From contig NZ_JAPDIA010000002.1 in NCBI RefSeq assembly GCF_029525575.1, positions 62,001 to 126,000 on the forward strand: a DNA stretch of 64,000 nt, in the 5' to 3' direction. Below, piece after piece: positions 37,166-45,728 of the stretch. A model generated the notes under the pieces. The model was not told the DNA's origin and did no database searches. It saw only the letters and a list, made by a program, of their open reading frames with translations. This stretch comes from Cohnella rhizosphaerae. Its GTDB lineage: Bacteria; Bacillota; Bacilli; Paenibacillales; Paenibacillaceae. The number at the start of each line of letters is the position of its first letter. Position 1 is the first letter of the stretch. The translations under genes were made by a program, and so were the position numbers.

Positions 37166-38307
37166 ATGAGTATGGCCATCAAGTACGTAGGTTTAGACGT
37201 ATCCAAATCCAAAATCGCGGTTGCCTTTGCGGATGAGGGACGAGGAGAAGCACGGTACTTTGGCGTCATCGAGCATAGCAAGGAAGCGGTATTGAAACTC
37301 CTGCAAAGGCTTGCGTCGTCCGGGTGAGAAAGAGGAGGTGACTTTAAGGGTCTGTTACGAGGCAGGTCCCACCGGCTATGTGCTCTATCGTTGGCTATTG
37401 ACGGCAGGCATCGCTTGCAGCGTGGTCGCGCCCTCGCTCATTCCCAAGCGTGCCGGCGACCGGGTCAAAACAGACAAACGGGATGCCATTCGACTCGCAC
37501 AGCTGTATCGCGCAGGAGAACTGACGCCGGTATACGTGCCCACGCCAGCAGACGAAAGCTTGCGGGATCTCGTTCGCGCACGCGAGGATGCGGTCGAGGA
37601 TTTGAATCGTTTTAAGCAACGACTGGGCAAGTTTCTGCTTCGCCACCAGCTTCAGGACGCCAAAGGCGCCAAACCCGGAACTTTCGCGTACGAGGAATGG
37701 CTGGATACGCTGCGTATTCCCGAGGACAGCTGCAAACAAATGACCTTTCAGGAGTACCGCCAATCGATTTGGGAAACGAAGGAGCGAATCAAGCGATACG
37801 AAAAGCAAATTGAAGAACAAGCCGCTTTAAGCGAGCAGGCGCCGGTCGTTCAAGCGCTGCAAGCCTTGCGAGGCGTAGCAACCGTCACAGCCGTTACGCT
37901 TTCATCCGAGATGATGAGCAGCGACCGCTTTCACTCCGCCTCTTCGTTTATGAGTTACTGCGGACTGGTCAGCAGCGAATACTCCTCGGGAAGCAAGCCG
38001 CTGGCAAGGCCGTATAACGAAAGCCGGGAATGCGCATCTGCGTCGGGTACTGGTGGAAGCCGCGAAAAGTTACCGACACGCGCCCGCGATTCGCAGAAGA
38101 ATGCGCGACCGTATCGAGGGGCTGCCACCGGAGGTTCAGTCGATTGCCTGGAGCGCGCAGCATCGATTACACAAGAAGTATTGGAGTCTGGCGCGAAGAG
38201 GAAAGCACAAGGGTTGCATCGCGGTCGCGATTGCCAGAGAACTGGCGGGGTTTGTATGGGCGATTGCTAAGGAGATCGAGAAGCTTCGTTTGCAAGCAGC
38301 GGTGTAA
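37166..38307 (+). pseudogene. IS110-family transposase, copy 1 (two frameshifts)
   Basis: Same protein as the intact copy at 41194, 379 aa if corrected. Compared with copy 2 it has one extra T at 37311-37312 (GGCTTGCG versus GGCTGCG) and one extra A near 37991-37996 (GCAAGCC versus GCAGCC), plus a few substitutions. The first error puts a stop after LQRLASSG; the second destroys the serine-containing C-terminal region. It may be a genuine inactivation or the same sequencing error type seen elsewhere. Confidence 0.85.
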
Positions 38308-38360
38308 AACAACGGGTCCGAACAAAGGAGGCGATTGAGGGGAAGCGATTCTTTTTTTAC

Positions 38361-38528
38361 CTCAGAGGCAAAATCAGGCAAGGTGGAGAGAAAACCGCGT
38401 GAGCCGCTTGAGCAAGCGAATGCTTATGCTCGTCAATAGTTAGCGGGTAAGCTCTCCAGACGTATGAATAACATGTGTGAATCCACGAATATCAGATTGC
38501 CGACCAGCGAATTGCTTTTGCCTCTGAG
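38361..38528 (+). ncRNA. Predicted bridge RNA / seekRNA of IS copy 1
   Basis: A 13-base stem CTCAGAGGCAAAA (38361-38373) / TTTTGCCTCTGAG (38516-38528) encloses two loop modules. Module 1: outer stem ACCGC (38394-38398) / GCGGGT (38443-38448, one bulge), inner stem GAGC...GCTC, and between them GCCGCT (38403-38408) on one side and CAATAG (38434-38439) on the other. These match the insertion site AATA^GCGGC read on opposite strands. Module 2: ATGAATAAC (38464-38472) and ATATCAG (38489-38495) around a small GTG/CAC hairpin, matching the IS right end plus G and, imperfectly, the complement of the IS left end. The design follows the known guide RNAs of IS110-family elements. Exact 5' and 3' ends are unknown. 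Confidence 0.75.
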
Positions 38529-38739
38529 CTAAAGAAGAATTGCCCCCTTCCGTCCCCTAAAGGGGAAACGCAGGGAGCGACGCCCCCCTGCACCCCGTTA
38601 CTCGCCGTAGGGGCACCTCCGGGCATTTCCATGCCGGAGATCCAGAAAAGTATGGGAAATGATGCGACCGCCTGTAAAGAAAATCGCTTGACAGGCTTCT
38701 ATTCGCTATTGTCAAAAACACGGGTGCAAACAGAGACGC

Positions 38740-38760
38740 TTGACAGTTTCGTTCATATCA
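38740..38760 (+). promoter_or_regulatory. Right-end -35 half of a circle-junction promoter (copy 1)
   Basis: TTGACA at 38740-38745 is 15 bases from the IS right end. TATCAT lies two bases inside the left end (37044-37049). Joined ends therefore give TTGACA-17-TATCAT, a near-consensus promoter pointing into the transposase. It exists only in the excised circle. Confidence 0.7.
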
Positions 38761-38863
38761 GCGGCATCGCATGCCGCTAGGCTCCGCCAGCCGCCCGCCG
38801 CCGGCGCCAATAGCGTCCCCGCGTGCCACTAAGCCCCACGTGCCGCCCACCACCCGCCGCCGC
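38761..38863. repeat. Right remainder of the 52-nt REP-like array
   Basis: The sequence continues unit 8 (AGCGGCATcgcATGCCGCT can be read across the IS boundary, counting the A left of the IS) and one degenerate ninth unit. It ends about 130 bases before the acetyltransferase start. Confidence 0.75.
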
Positions 38864-38997
38864 TAACCTATGTTTTTCCCCCAAGATCTTATCGAATAAC
38901 AACAATCGTAAGATTTGCTTATTTGCCCGGCCCTCTCCTTCCGCTAGATTAACTAGTATAGGCCAACATCCAGTAAGGCAGGGGGACAAGGAACGCC

Positions 38998-39993
38998 ATG
39001 ATATTCGAGAGGTTCGAGGAGAAGCATTTGGAAGGCGCTTTGGCGCTCTGGAACAAGGAGCTGGGCGCTTCGTTTCCGATGCGCGCGAGGCTGCTGCGGC
39101 AGAATTCGCTGGAGGATGTGCGGCTTCTGCGCAAGGGTTCCTGGGTCGCACGGGATTCGCAGGATTCGCGTGATTCAAAGAACGGGGCGGTCATCGGGCT
39201 CGCGATCGCCAAAACGGCGGGCGAGGACGACGGCCGTTTTGGACTTCGGCGCGACGCCGGCTGGATTCAAGCGTTGCTGGTCGATTCGGCGTATCGGGGG
39301 GAAGGGGCTCGGGAGCGAGCTGCTCCGCCTCGCCGAAGTCGCTCTGCGCGTCGCCGGCGTCCAACGTATCACGCTGGGCAACGATCTGCACCGTCGGCTG
39401 TTCCCGGGCATCCCGGGCGAGCTGGCGGACACGCGGCGGTGGTTCGAGCGCCGGGGCTATGTCCATCGGGAGGACGTCTGCGACTTGATCAAGGCGTACG
39501 GTCCGGACGAGCGCGTCGGCTTGCCCGAATTCGGCGGCGGCGCGGCGGCGAGAATCGCGGAGCCGGGGGACCGGGAGGCGCTGACGGCGTTCATGGCGCG
39601 CTGCTTCCCCCGGAACCTGGGATTTGCAGCACCGCGACTATTGGGAGCGGGGCGGCACGGGGCGCGAGTACGTCCTGCTCGAGCGGGAGGGCGCGATCGT
39701 CGGCTTCTGCCGGATGAACGACGCGGCATCGCCCTTGCTGGCGCAAAACGTATACTGGGCGCCGCTGTTCGGGGGAGGAGTTGGGCGGCATCGGCCCGCT
39801 CGGCATCGACGAGGCGTGCAGGGGGCACCGGTACGGCATCTCGATCGTACAGGCCGCCATTCACTTTTTGACGGCGCGGGGCGTTCGGCGCATCGTCATC
39901 GACACGACGCCGTACGTCGACTTCTACGGCAAGCTCGGCTACGAGGTGTGGAAAACGTACGCCAAGTACGACAAAATGCTGGATGAGGTTTAG
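38998..39993 (+). CDS. GNAT acetyltransferase with two GNAT domains (three frameshifts)
   Basis: About 330 aa after correction. The N-terminal half has the acetyl-CoA loop YRGKGLGSELLRLAE preceded by IQALLVDSA. The C-terminal half repeats the fold (GAIVGFCRMND, GGIGPLGIDEACRGHRYGIS, FYGKLGYEVWKTYAKYDK). Three +1 errors break it: G6 at 39296-39301, C5 at 39607-39611 and G5 at 39771-39775. After correction the joints read YRGKGLG, RCFPGTWDLQHRDYW and LFGEELGGIGPLG. ATG 38998 follows AAGGAA. It acetylates an unknown amine. It sits alone between repeat arrays. Confidence 0.8.
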
Positions 39994-40054
39994 CGGGTAG
40001 CAGCGGGGTTCCTACAGGGAGGCACCGCGCTGGCAACAAGGAGACAGCGTGAAG

Positions 40055-41070
40055 TAACTCCAGCTTCCCCATTCCGGACGCGCCAAATGGACTCAGCGGC
40101 CGCTATTTTAGAGGTTTGAGCGCATATGGCAGAGGTAGCGGACCGAGGTGCCGTTATTTGTGAAAAAGCGGAGGGATTGCGTACCTGAAGCGACGAATAG
40201 CGGCACCTGAGTCCACAAAGACGTGAAAACGAGCGATATTCGAGAAATAGAGGCTCCTGAGTCCACGACCCGCCCCCCGCAATGCCACCATCCGCACCGT
40301 AATCACCACTACAGCAGCATCACAGCCAGTAACTCCTGCCTTCCCGACCGGACGCGCCAAATGGACTCAGCGGCCGCTATTTTAGAGGTTTGAGCGCATA
40401 TCGCGGAGGTAGCGGACCGAGGCGCCGTTATTTGTGAAAAAGCGGAGGGATTGCGTACCTGAAGCGACGAATAGCGGAACCTGAGTCCACAAAGACGCGA
40501 AAACGAGCGATATTCGAGAAATAGAGGCTCCTGGGTCCGCAACGTGCCCCCGCAATGCTACCATCCGCACCGTAATCACCACTACAGCAGCATCACAGCC
40601 AGTAACTCCTGCCTTCCCGACCGGTCGCAGCAAATGGACTCAGCGGCCGCTATTTTAGAGGTTTGAGCGCATATGGCGGAGGTAGCGGACCGAGGCGCGG
40701 TTATTTGTGAAAAAGCGGAGGGATTGCGTACCTGAAGCGACGAATAGCGGCACCTGAGTCCACAACGACGCGAAAATGAGCGATATTCGAAAAATAGAGG
40801 CTCCTGGGTCCGCAACGTGCCCCCCGCAATGCCACCATCGGCACCGTAATCACCACTACAGCAGCATCACAGCCAGTAACTCCTGCCTTCCCGACCGGAC
40901 GCGCCAAATGGACTCAGCGGCCGCTATTTTAGAGGTTTGAGCGCATATGGCGGAGGTAGCGGACCGAGGTGCCGTTATTTGTGATAAAGCGGAGGGATTG
41001 CGTACCTGAAGCGACGAATAGCGGCACCTGAGTCCACAAAGACGCGAAAACGAGCGATATTCGAGAAATA
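40055..41070. repeat. Tandem array of about 275-280 nt units (left part, interrupted by IS copy 2)
   Basis: Nearly four units, starting at about 40055, 40330, 40613 and 40887. Each unit contains four variants of one 20-nt module, consensus AATARMGGCNCCTSRGTCC. In unit 1 they lie at 40089-40109 and 40140-40160 (both reversed) and at 40195-40214 and 40245-40264 (forward). The paired orientations would let each unit form large hairpins. Open frames through it repeat with the units and are not believable genes. IS copy 2 interrupts the last forward module of unit 4. Confidence 0.9.
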
Positions 41071-41193
41071 GTTATCATGAACGAAACCGACATCCTGTTT
41101 GCTTATCTCGGAGGTTACATTTGGGAAAAATGGCGTTTACAGAAACACCCATTTACCAAATACAGAGCTCAAAGCAAAAGGAGTCGGTTTAGT

Positions 41194-42333
41194 ATGAGTA
41201 TGGCCATCAAGTACGTAGGTTTAGACGTATCCAAATCCAAAATCGCGGTTGCCTTCGCGGATGAGGGACGAGGAGAAGCACGGTACTTTGGCGTCATCGA
41301 GCATAGCAAGGAAGCGGTATTGAAACTCCTGCAAAGGCTGCGTCGTCCGGGTGAGAAAGAGGAGGTGACTTTAAGGGTCTGTTACGAGGCAGGTCCCACC
41401 GGCTATGTGCTCTATCGTTGGCTATTGACGGCAGGCATCGCTTGCAGCGTGGTCGCGCCCTCGCTCATTCCCAAGCGTGCCGGCGACCGGGTCAAAACAG
41501 ACAAACGGGATGCCATTCGACTCGCACAGCTGTATCGCGCAGGAGAACTGACGCCGGTATACGTGCCCACGCCAGCAGACGAAAGCTTGCGGGATCTCGT
41601 TCGCGCACGCGAGGATGCGGTCGAGGATTTGAATCGTTTTAAGCAACGACTGGGCAAGTTTCTGCTTCGCCACCAGCTTCAGGACGCCAAAGGCGCCAAA
41701 CCCGGAACTTTCGCGTACGAGGAATGGCTGGATACGCTGCGTTTTCCCGAGGACAGCTGCAAACAAATGACCTTTCAGGAGTACCGCCAATCGATTTGGG
41801 AAACGAAGGAGCGAATCAAACGATACGAAAAGCAAATTGAAGAACAAGCCGCTTTAAGCGAGCAGGCGCCGGTCGTTCAAGCGCTGCAAGCCTTGCGAGG
41901 CGTAGCAGCCGTCACAGCCGTTACGCTTTCATCCGAGATGATGAGCAGCGACCGCTTTCACTCCGCCTCTTCGTTTATGAGTTACTGCGGACTGGTCAGC
42001 AGCGAATACTCCTCGGGAGGCAGCCGCTGGCAAGGCCGTATTACGAAAGCCGGGAATGCGCATCTGCGTCGGGTACTGGTGGAAGCCGCGAAAAGTTACC
42101 GACACGCGCCCGCGATTCGCAGAAGAATGCGCGACCGTATCGAGGGGCTGCCACCGGAGGTTCAGTCGATTGCCTGGAGCGCGCAGCATCGATTACACAA
42201 GAAGTATTGGAGTCTGGCGCGAAGAGGAAAGCACAAGGGTTGCATCGCGGTCGCGATTGCCAGAGAACTGGCGGGGTTTGTATGGGCGATTGCTAAGGAG
42301 ATCGAGAAGCTTCGTTTGCAAGCAGCGGTGTAA
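41194..42333 (+). CDS. IS110-family transposase (DEDD recombinase), copy 2
   Basis: 379 aa. It starts MSMAIKYVGLDVSKSKIAVA after AAAAGGAG. The N-terminal RuvC-like DEDD domain shows GLDVSK, YEAGPTGY and KTDKRDAIRLAQLY, which hold the acidic residues. A coiled helical linker follows (residues about 130-240). The C-terminal Transposase_20 domain has LRGVAAVTAVTLSSEM, SFMSYCGLVSSEYSSGGS with the expected catalytic serine, and ITKAGNAHLRRVLVEAA. Known for the family: it works as a dimer with a guide RNA, cuts without a free 3' flap and makes circular intermediates. The left end upstream (123 bases) has no gene. Confidence 0.95.
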   Translation: MSMAIKYVGLDVSKSKIAVAFADEGRGEARYFGVIEHSKEAVLKLLQRLRRPGEKEEVTLRVCYEAGPTGYVLYRWLLTAGIACSVVAPSLIPKRAGDRVKTDKRDAIRLAQLYRAGELTPVYVPTPADESLRDLVRAREDAVEDLNRFKQRLGKFLLRHQLQDAKGAKPGTFAYEEWLDTLRFPEDSCKQMTFQEYRQSIWETKERIKRYEKQIEEQAALSEQAPVVQALQALRGVAAVTAVTLSSEMMSSDRFHSASSFMSYCGLVSSEYSSGGSRWQGRITKAGNAHLRRVLVEAAKSYRHAPAIRRRMRDRIEGLPPEVQSIAWSAQHRLHKKYWSLARRGKHKGCIAVAIARELAGFVWAIAKEIEKLRLQAAV

Positions 42334-42385
42334 ACAACGGGTCCGAACAAAGGAGGCGATTGAGGGGAAGCGATTCTTTTTTTAC

Positions 42386-42555
42386 CTCAGAGGCAAAATC
42401 AGGCAAGGTGGAGAGAAAACCGCGTGAGCCGCTTGAGCAAGCGAATGCTTATGCTCGTCAATAGTTAGCGGGTAAGCTCTCTCCAGACGTATGAATAACA
42501 TGTGTGAATCCACGAATATCAGATTGCCGACCAGCGAATTGCTTTTGCCTCTGAG
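42386..42555 (+). ncRNA. Predicted bridge RNA / seekRNA of IS copy 2
   Basis: Same structure as in copy 1. The closing stem is 42386-42398 / 42543-42555. Target-side segments are GCCGCT at 42428-42433 and CAATAG at 42459-42464; donor-side segments are ATGAATAAC at 42491-42499 and ATATCAG at 42516-42522. The actual site of this copy is AAATAGAGGC, so each target segment has one mismatch here (10 of 12 positions counted over both), whereas the site of copy 1 matches fully. It lies on the transposase strand, about 50 bases after its stop. Confidence 0.75.
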
Positions 42556-42786
42556 CTAAAGAAGAATTGGCCCCTTCCGTCCCCTAAAGGGGAAACGCAG
42601 GGAGCGACGCCCCCTGCACCCCGTTACTCGCCGTAGGGGCACCTCCGGGCATTTCCATGCCGGAGATCCAGAAAAGTATGGGAAATGATGCGACCGCCTG
42701 TAAAGAAAATCGCTTGACAGGCTTCTATTCGCTATTGTCAAAAACACGGGTGCAAACAGAGACGCTTGACAGTTTCGTTCATATCA

Positions 42787-43090
42787 GAGGCTCCTGGGTC
42801 CGCAACGTGCCCCCCGCAATGCCACCATCCGCACCGTAATCACCACTACAGCAGCATCACAGCCAGTAACTCCTGCTTTCCCGACCGGACGCGCCAAATG
42901 GACTCAGCGGCCGCTATTTTAGAGGTTTGAGCGCATATGGCGGAGGTAGCGGACCGAGGCGCCGTTATTTGTGAAAAAGCGGAGGGATTGCGTACCTGAA
43001 GCGACGAATAGCGGCACCTGAGTCCACAAAGACGCGAAAACGAGCGATATTCGAGAAATAGAGGCTCCTGGGTCCGCAAACTCGGCCCAT
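42787..43090. repeat. Right remainder of the 275-nt repeat array
   Basis: The rest of unit 4 and a fifth unit (42864 to about 43070) continue after the IS. From 43090 to 43213 the DNA is C-rich, with GCCGCCA-type short repeats and no gene or signal seen. Confidence 0.85.
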
Positions 43091-43213
43091 AACGCCGCCA
43101 ACCCCATCTCGCCCCCCGCAGCGCCGCCATCTCCAATGCGCATTCGCAGCGCCGCCATCGGCAACGGCTCCCGCAAAACCACCGCCGCCACACCCCCACG
43201 CAACTATCGCCCC

Positions 43214-45492
43214 TCACCGATTATGGCTCCGTCTGAATTCGCTCGGCGTCAGTCCCGTATACCGCTTGAACACGCGGTTGAACGAGGCGACGGTGTAGTA
43301 GCCGACGAGCGAAGCGATCTCCTGGATGAGCAGATCGGTGTCCCGCAGCATCTGGCTCGCTTTGTTGATGCGCACGGTCAGGATGTAGTCGCTGAGATTC
43401 GTGCCCGTCTTTTCCTTGAAGTAAGTGGACAAATAAGGACCCGTAATGCCCAGCTTGCCCGCGATCGCGTCGAGCGACAGATCTTCCCCGAAGCGCGCCT
43501 CCACGTATTCCATGACGAACTTCGTGATGATGTCGGTCTCCGACTTTTTCGCGCGCACGGCTTCGGCGGACCGCGACAGAAACTTTTCGAAAAAAGCCTT
43601 GTATTGCTCCAGCGTATAGCAGCCCTTCAACTGCTCGTAAGGCGATCCGCCGTCGGCGAAGGTCGTGAACGAGATGTTTTGCGCGTACAAAATTTTGATC
43701 GTCCGATTGACGACGTCCCGGGCGAAGTCCTGAAACTGATGGGCAAGCGCCCCCGCGCGCGCGAGCTGGTCGAGCAGCTGGTGCACGAGCGGCACCGTCA
43801 CGTCGTCGCAGCCGGCCTGCAGGTTCGCCGCGAGCTCCTGCTCCTCCGAAGGCGCGGGGATCATGAGCGAAGGCTGCGGGACCCATTCGCCGATCACCTG
43901 CACGTCCTCGCCCAGCCTGCGCTGCTTGACCAGGTCGAGGACGTCCTGGTACGTCTCCGCGAAGTCGGCGGAGTGGCTGCGGATCGGACTGATCGCGATC
44001 GTGAAGTTGCAGTACGGGATATCCGTGCCGAGCATGCGGACCAGCTCGTCCATATTCTCGTCCTGCCGATCCGCACCGCGGTCGTTTTGCACGAACAAGA
44101 TGGACAGGATCTGGTCCTTCTCCAGCTGGAAGGTCAGGGAGTCGTCGTACCGGCTGGAGAAATGCGCGTCGATCAGCTCCTTATACATGTTGAAGGCGCG
44201 TTGCGGCGCGTTCGCGATCTCTTTGGCGAAGCGTTCCTTGAAGTCGATCTGCGACAGCACGAGCCGATAGTGCGCGTCCGAATCGACGGTCGCCGGGAGC
44301 TGTTCGCCGCCGCCGTGGATTTTTTTTCAGCTTCTTCATATAAGCGAACTGCTGCAGCAGGTTGTTTTTGGCGAGCAGGTCTTCATGATATTCTCGGTTG
44401 GAGCGCGACAAGTCGCTTAACGTGTCGTGCAGCAGGTTGAATTCCTTGATCCGGCTCCCCCTCGCCGGCGGGGACGCCGACCGCGCGCAGGGACTGGACC
44501 GACCGGATCATGTTGGCGAGCGGATTGTGGAATCGCTTGGAGAACCAATAGGACACGGCAAGGCCGATCAGCACCGACAGCGCGAGCAGCCCCATCATGA
44601 TCAGGTTCAGTCTGCTAAGCTGCGCCGCCAGCCCTTTGTCGGATACCTTTTCGACGTACGCGAACCCGGTCTCCCCGCCAGTCCGATAGAAGTAGTAGCT
44701 GTCGTCGATCTTGACGTAGCCCTTACCGCTCTTGCCGGCAACCTCCGAAGGAAGCGAGAGACCGTCGCCGGAGGAAAAGAGCGCGCGGCCGCCGCCGTCG
44801 ACGATATAAAACGTGCTGTCGGGCTTGGCCTGGTGGAAGGCCGCATAAATGCGATCCGCGTTCAGAAAAGCGATGAAGGCAAAGTCGTGATCGTAGCCGT
44901 TTTTGACCAGGATGGGCAGCAGCGTCCCGAGCGGCTTGCGCTCGAACGGCGTGACGGACGCGAACGAGCCGGCCGGGTACACTTTAAAGCTCTCCTCGCC
45001 GTCCATCTCGCGCCGCCAGAAGTCAGCCGTGTACGAAGGCTCATAGTAAAATTTCGAAAACATCGTATCCGCGTCCCGCGTGCCGTCCCGATCGATGATG
45101 AAGTCGTCGCCGCGAAAATAATAGACGATATTGTCCAAATAAAGCGAGGTATTGTTCAAATTATGCGCCAGCGACTTCTGCACGTCGACCACGACGTCGT
45201 ACCGTCTCATGGGATCGCCGCGCTTCAAAATTTCCGTGTCGTTGTCGAACAAGGAGCCGAGCATGAAGCTTCGGACCAGCTTGATATGCTTCTCGTAATT
45301 GGCGGCCGTCGCGTTCAGGTTAAGGCTGCTGTTCAGGATGATCTCGTCGCGGATGCTTTGCCTGAAAAACGTGAAGGCGACCCAATTGATCGATACCAGA
45401 AGGAGAATGATCGCGATGAAGCTGCCGAACAAGGTGTAGAAAAGAGACATCTGGTTTTTGGCCGTCCCCCGGAATCGCGCCGTCCATTTCAT
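43214..45492 (-). CDS. Membrane-anchored AraC-family regulator with extracellular sensor (two frameshifts)
   Basis: About 758 aa after correction. From the N-terminus: transmembrane helix (LFYTLFGSFIAIILLLVSIN, residues 15-38), extracellular Cache-like sensor of about 250 residues, second helix (LIMMGLLALSVLIGLAVSYW), HAMP-like stretch, a long helical middle region, and a C-terminal AraC double helix-turn-helix (DAIAGKLGITGPYLSTYFKE; IASLVGYYTVASFNRVFKRY). It combines sensor and DNA-binding functions in one membrane protein, a type common in Paenibacillus. Breaks: +1 in C5 (+ strand) at 44457-44461 and in T8 at 44320-44327. It is divergent from the sugar locus it probably controls. Confidence 0.88.
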
Positions 45493-45543
45493 CCGATTAC
45501 TCCTTTTTTAACAATATCGTCGATCAAGCTTTACATAAAACTG

Positions 45544-45573
45544 AGTATAGCCCCGTGTCAGCTTTTTGCTCAA
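45544..45573 (-). promoter_or_regulatory. Promoter of the membrane AraC regulator
   Basis: On the minus strand TTGAGC (45573-45568) is followed after 18 bases by TATACT (45549-45544), a good sigma-A pattern. It lies about 50 bases upstream of the start codon at 45492. Confidence 0.6.
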
Positions 45574-45728
45574 TACGCATCGCTTCGGATCCTTATCCTT
45601 TTTTACGATCGCCCCTGATTCCCCCTCGTATTTTAAGATTCGACAAGAACCGTAAGATTCCCTGATGGCGAGCCGGCCGCCGCCCTTGCTATGATGACCG
45701 CATTCGAACGGAGGAGGCGGTCTTACAA

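Larger units (their letters stand above)
37042..38760 (+). mobile_element. IS1111-group (IS110 family) insertion sequence, copy 1
   Basis: A 1719-base element. Its ends are GTTATCATGAACGAAAC and GTTTCGTTCATATCA, with an 11-base subterminal inverted repeat ATGAACGAAAC set in by several bases from each end. This is the hallmark of the IS1111 group. It has a short left end (124 bases before the transposase) and a long right end (about 450 bases after it), as expected when the guide RNA lies at the right. There is no target duplication: AATA on the left and GCGGC on the right. It is nearly identical to copy 2 at 41071, but its transposase is frameshifted twice. Confidence 0.93.
41071..42786 (+). 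mobile_element. IS1111-group (IS110 family) insertion sequence, copy 2 (intact)
   Basis: A 1716-base element with the same ends as copy 1. It is inserted between GAGAAATA and GAGGCTCC; elsewhere in the array these read continuously as GAGAAATAGAGGCTCC, so the empty site is known and there is no target duplication. It has an intact transposase and an intact predicted guide RNA, so it could be active. Differences from copy 1 are a handful of substitutions and small indels, for example two extra bases (CT) near 42480. Confidence 0.95.

Noticed and set aside
38531..38690. A second structured RNA or small gene in the IS right end (CCCCTTCCGTCCCCTAAAGGGG region)
   Set aside because: A local hairpin (CCCCTaaaGGGG) and GC-rich text are present, but no coding frame and no match to ends or targets. 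It may be the 3' part of the RNA or end-binding region; not enough to call separately.
40154..43217. Several 60-120 codon frames in the 275-nt repeats
   Set aside because: They recur with each repeat unit, lack ribosome sites, and overlap inverted modules. Best read as chance frames in non-coding repeats.
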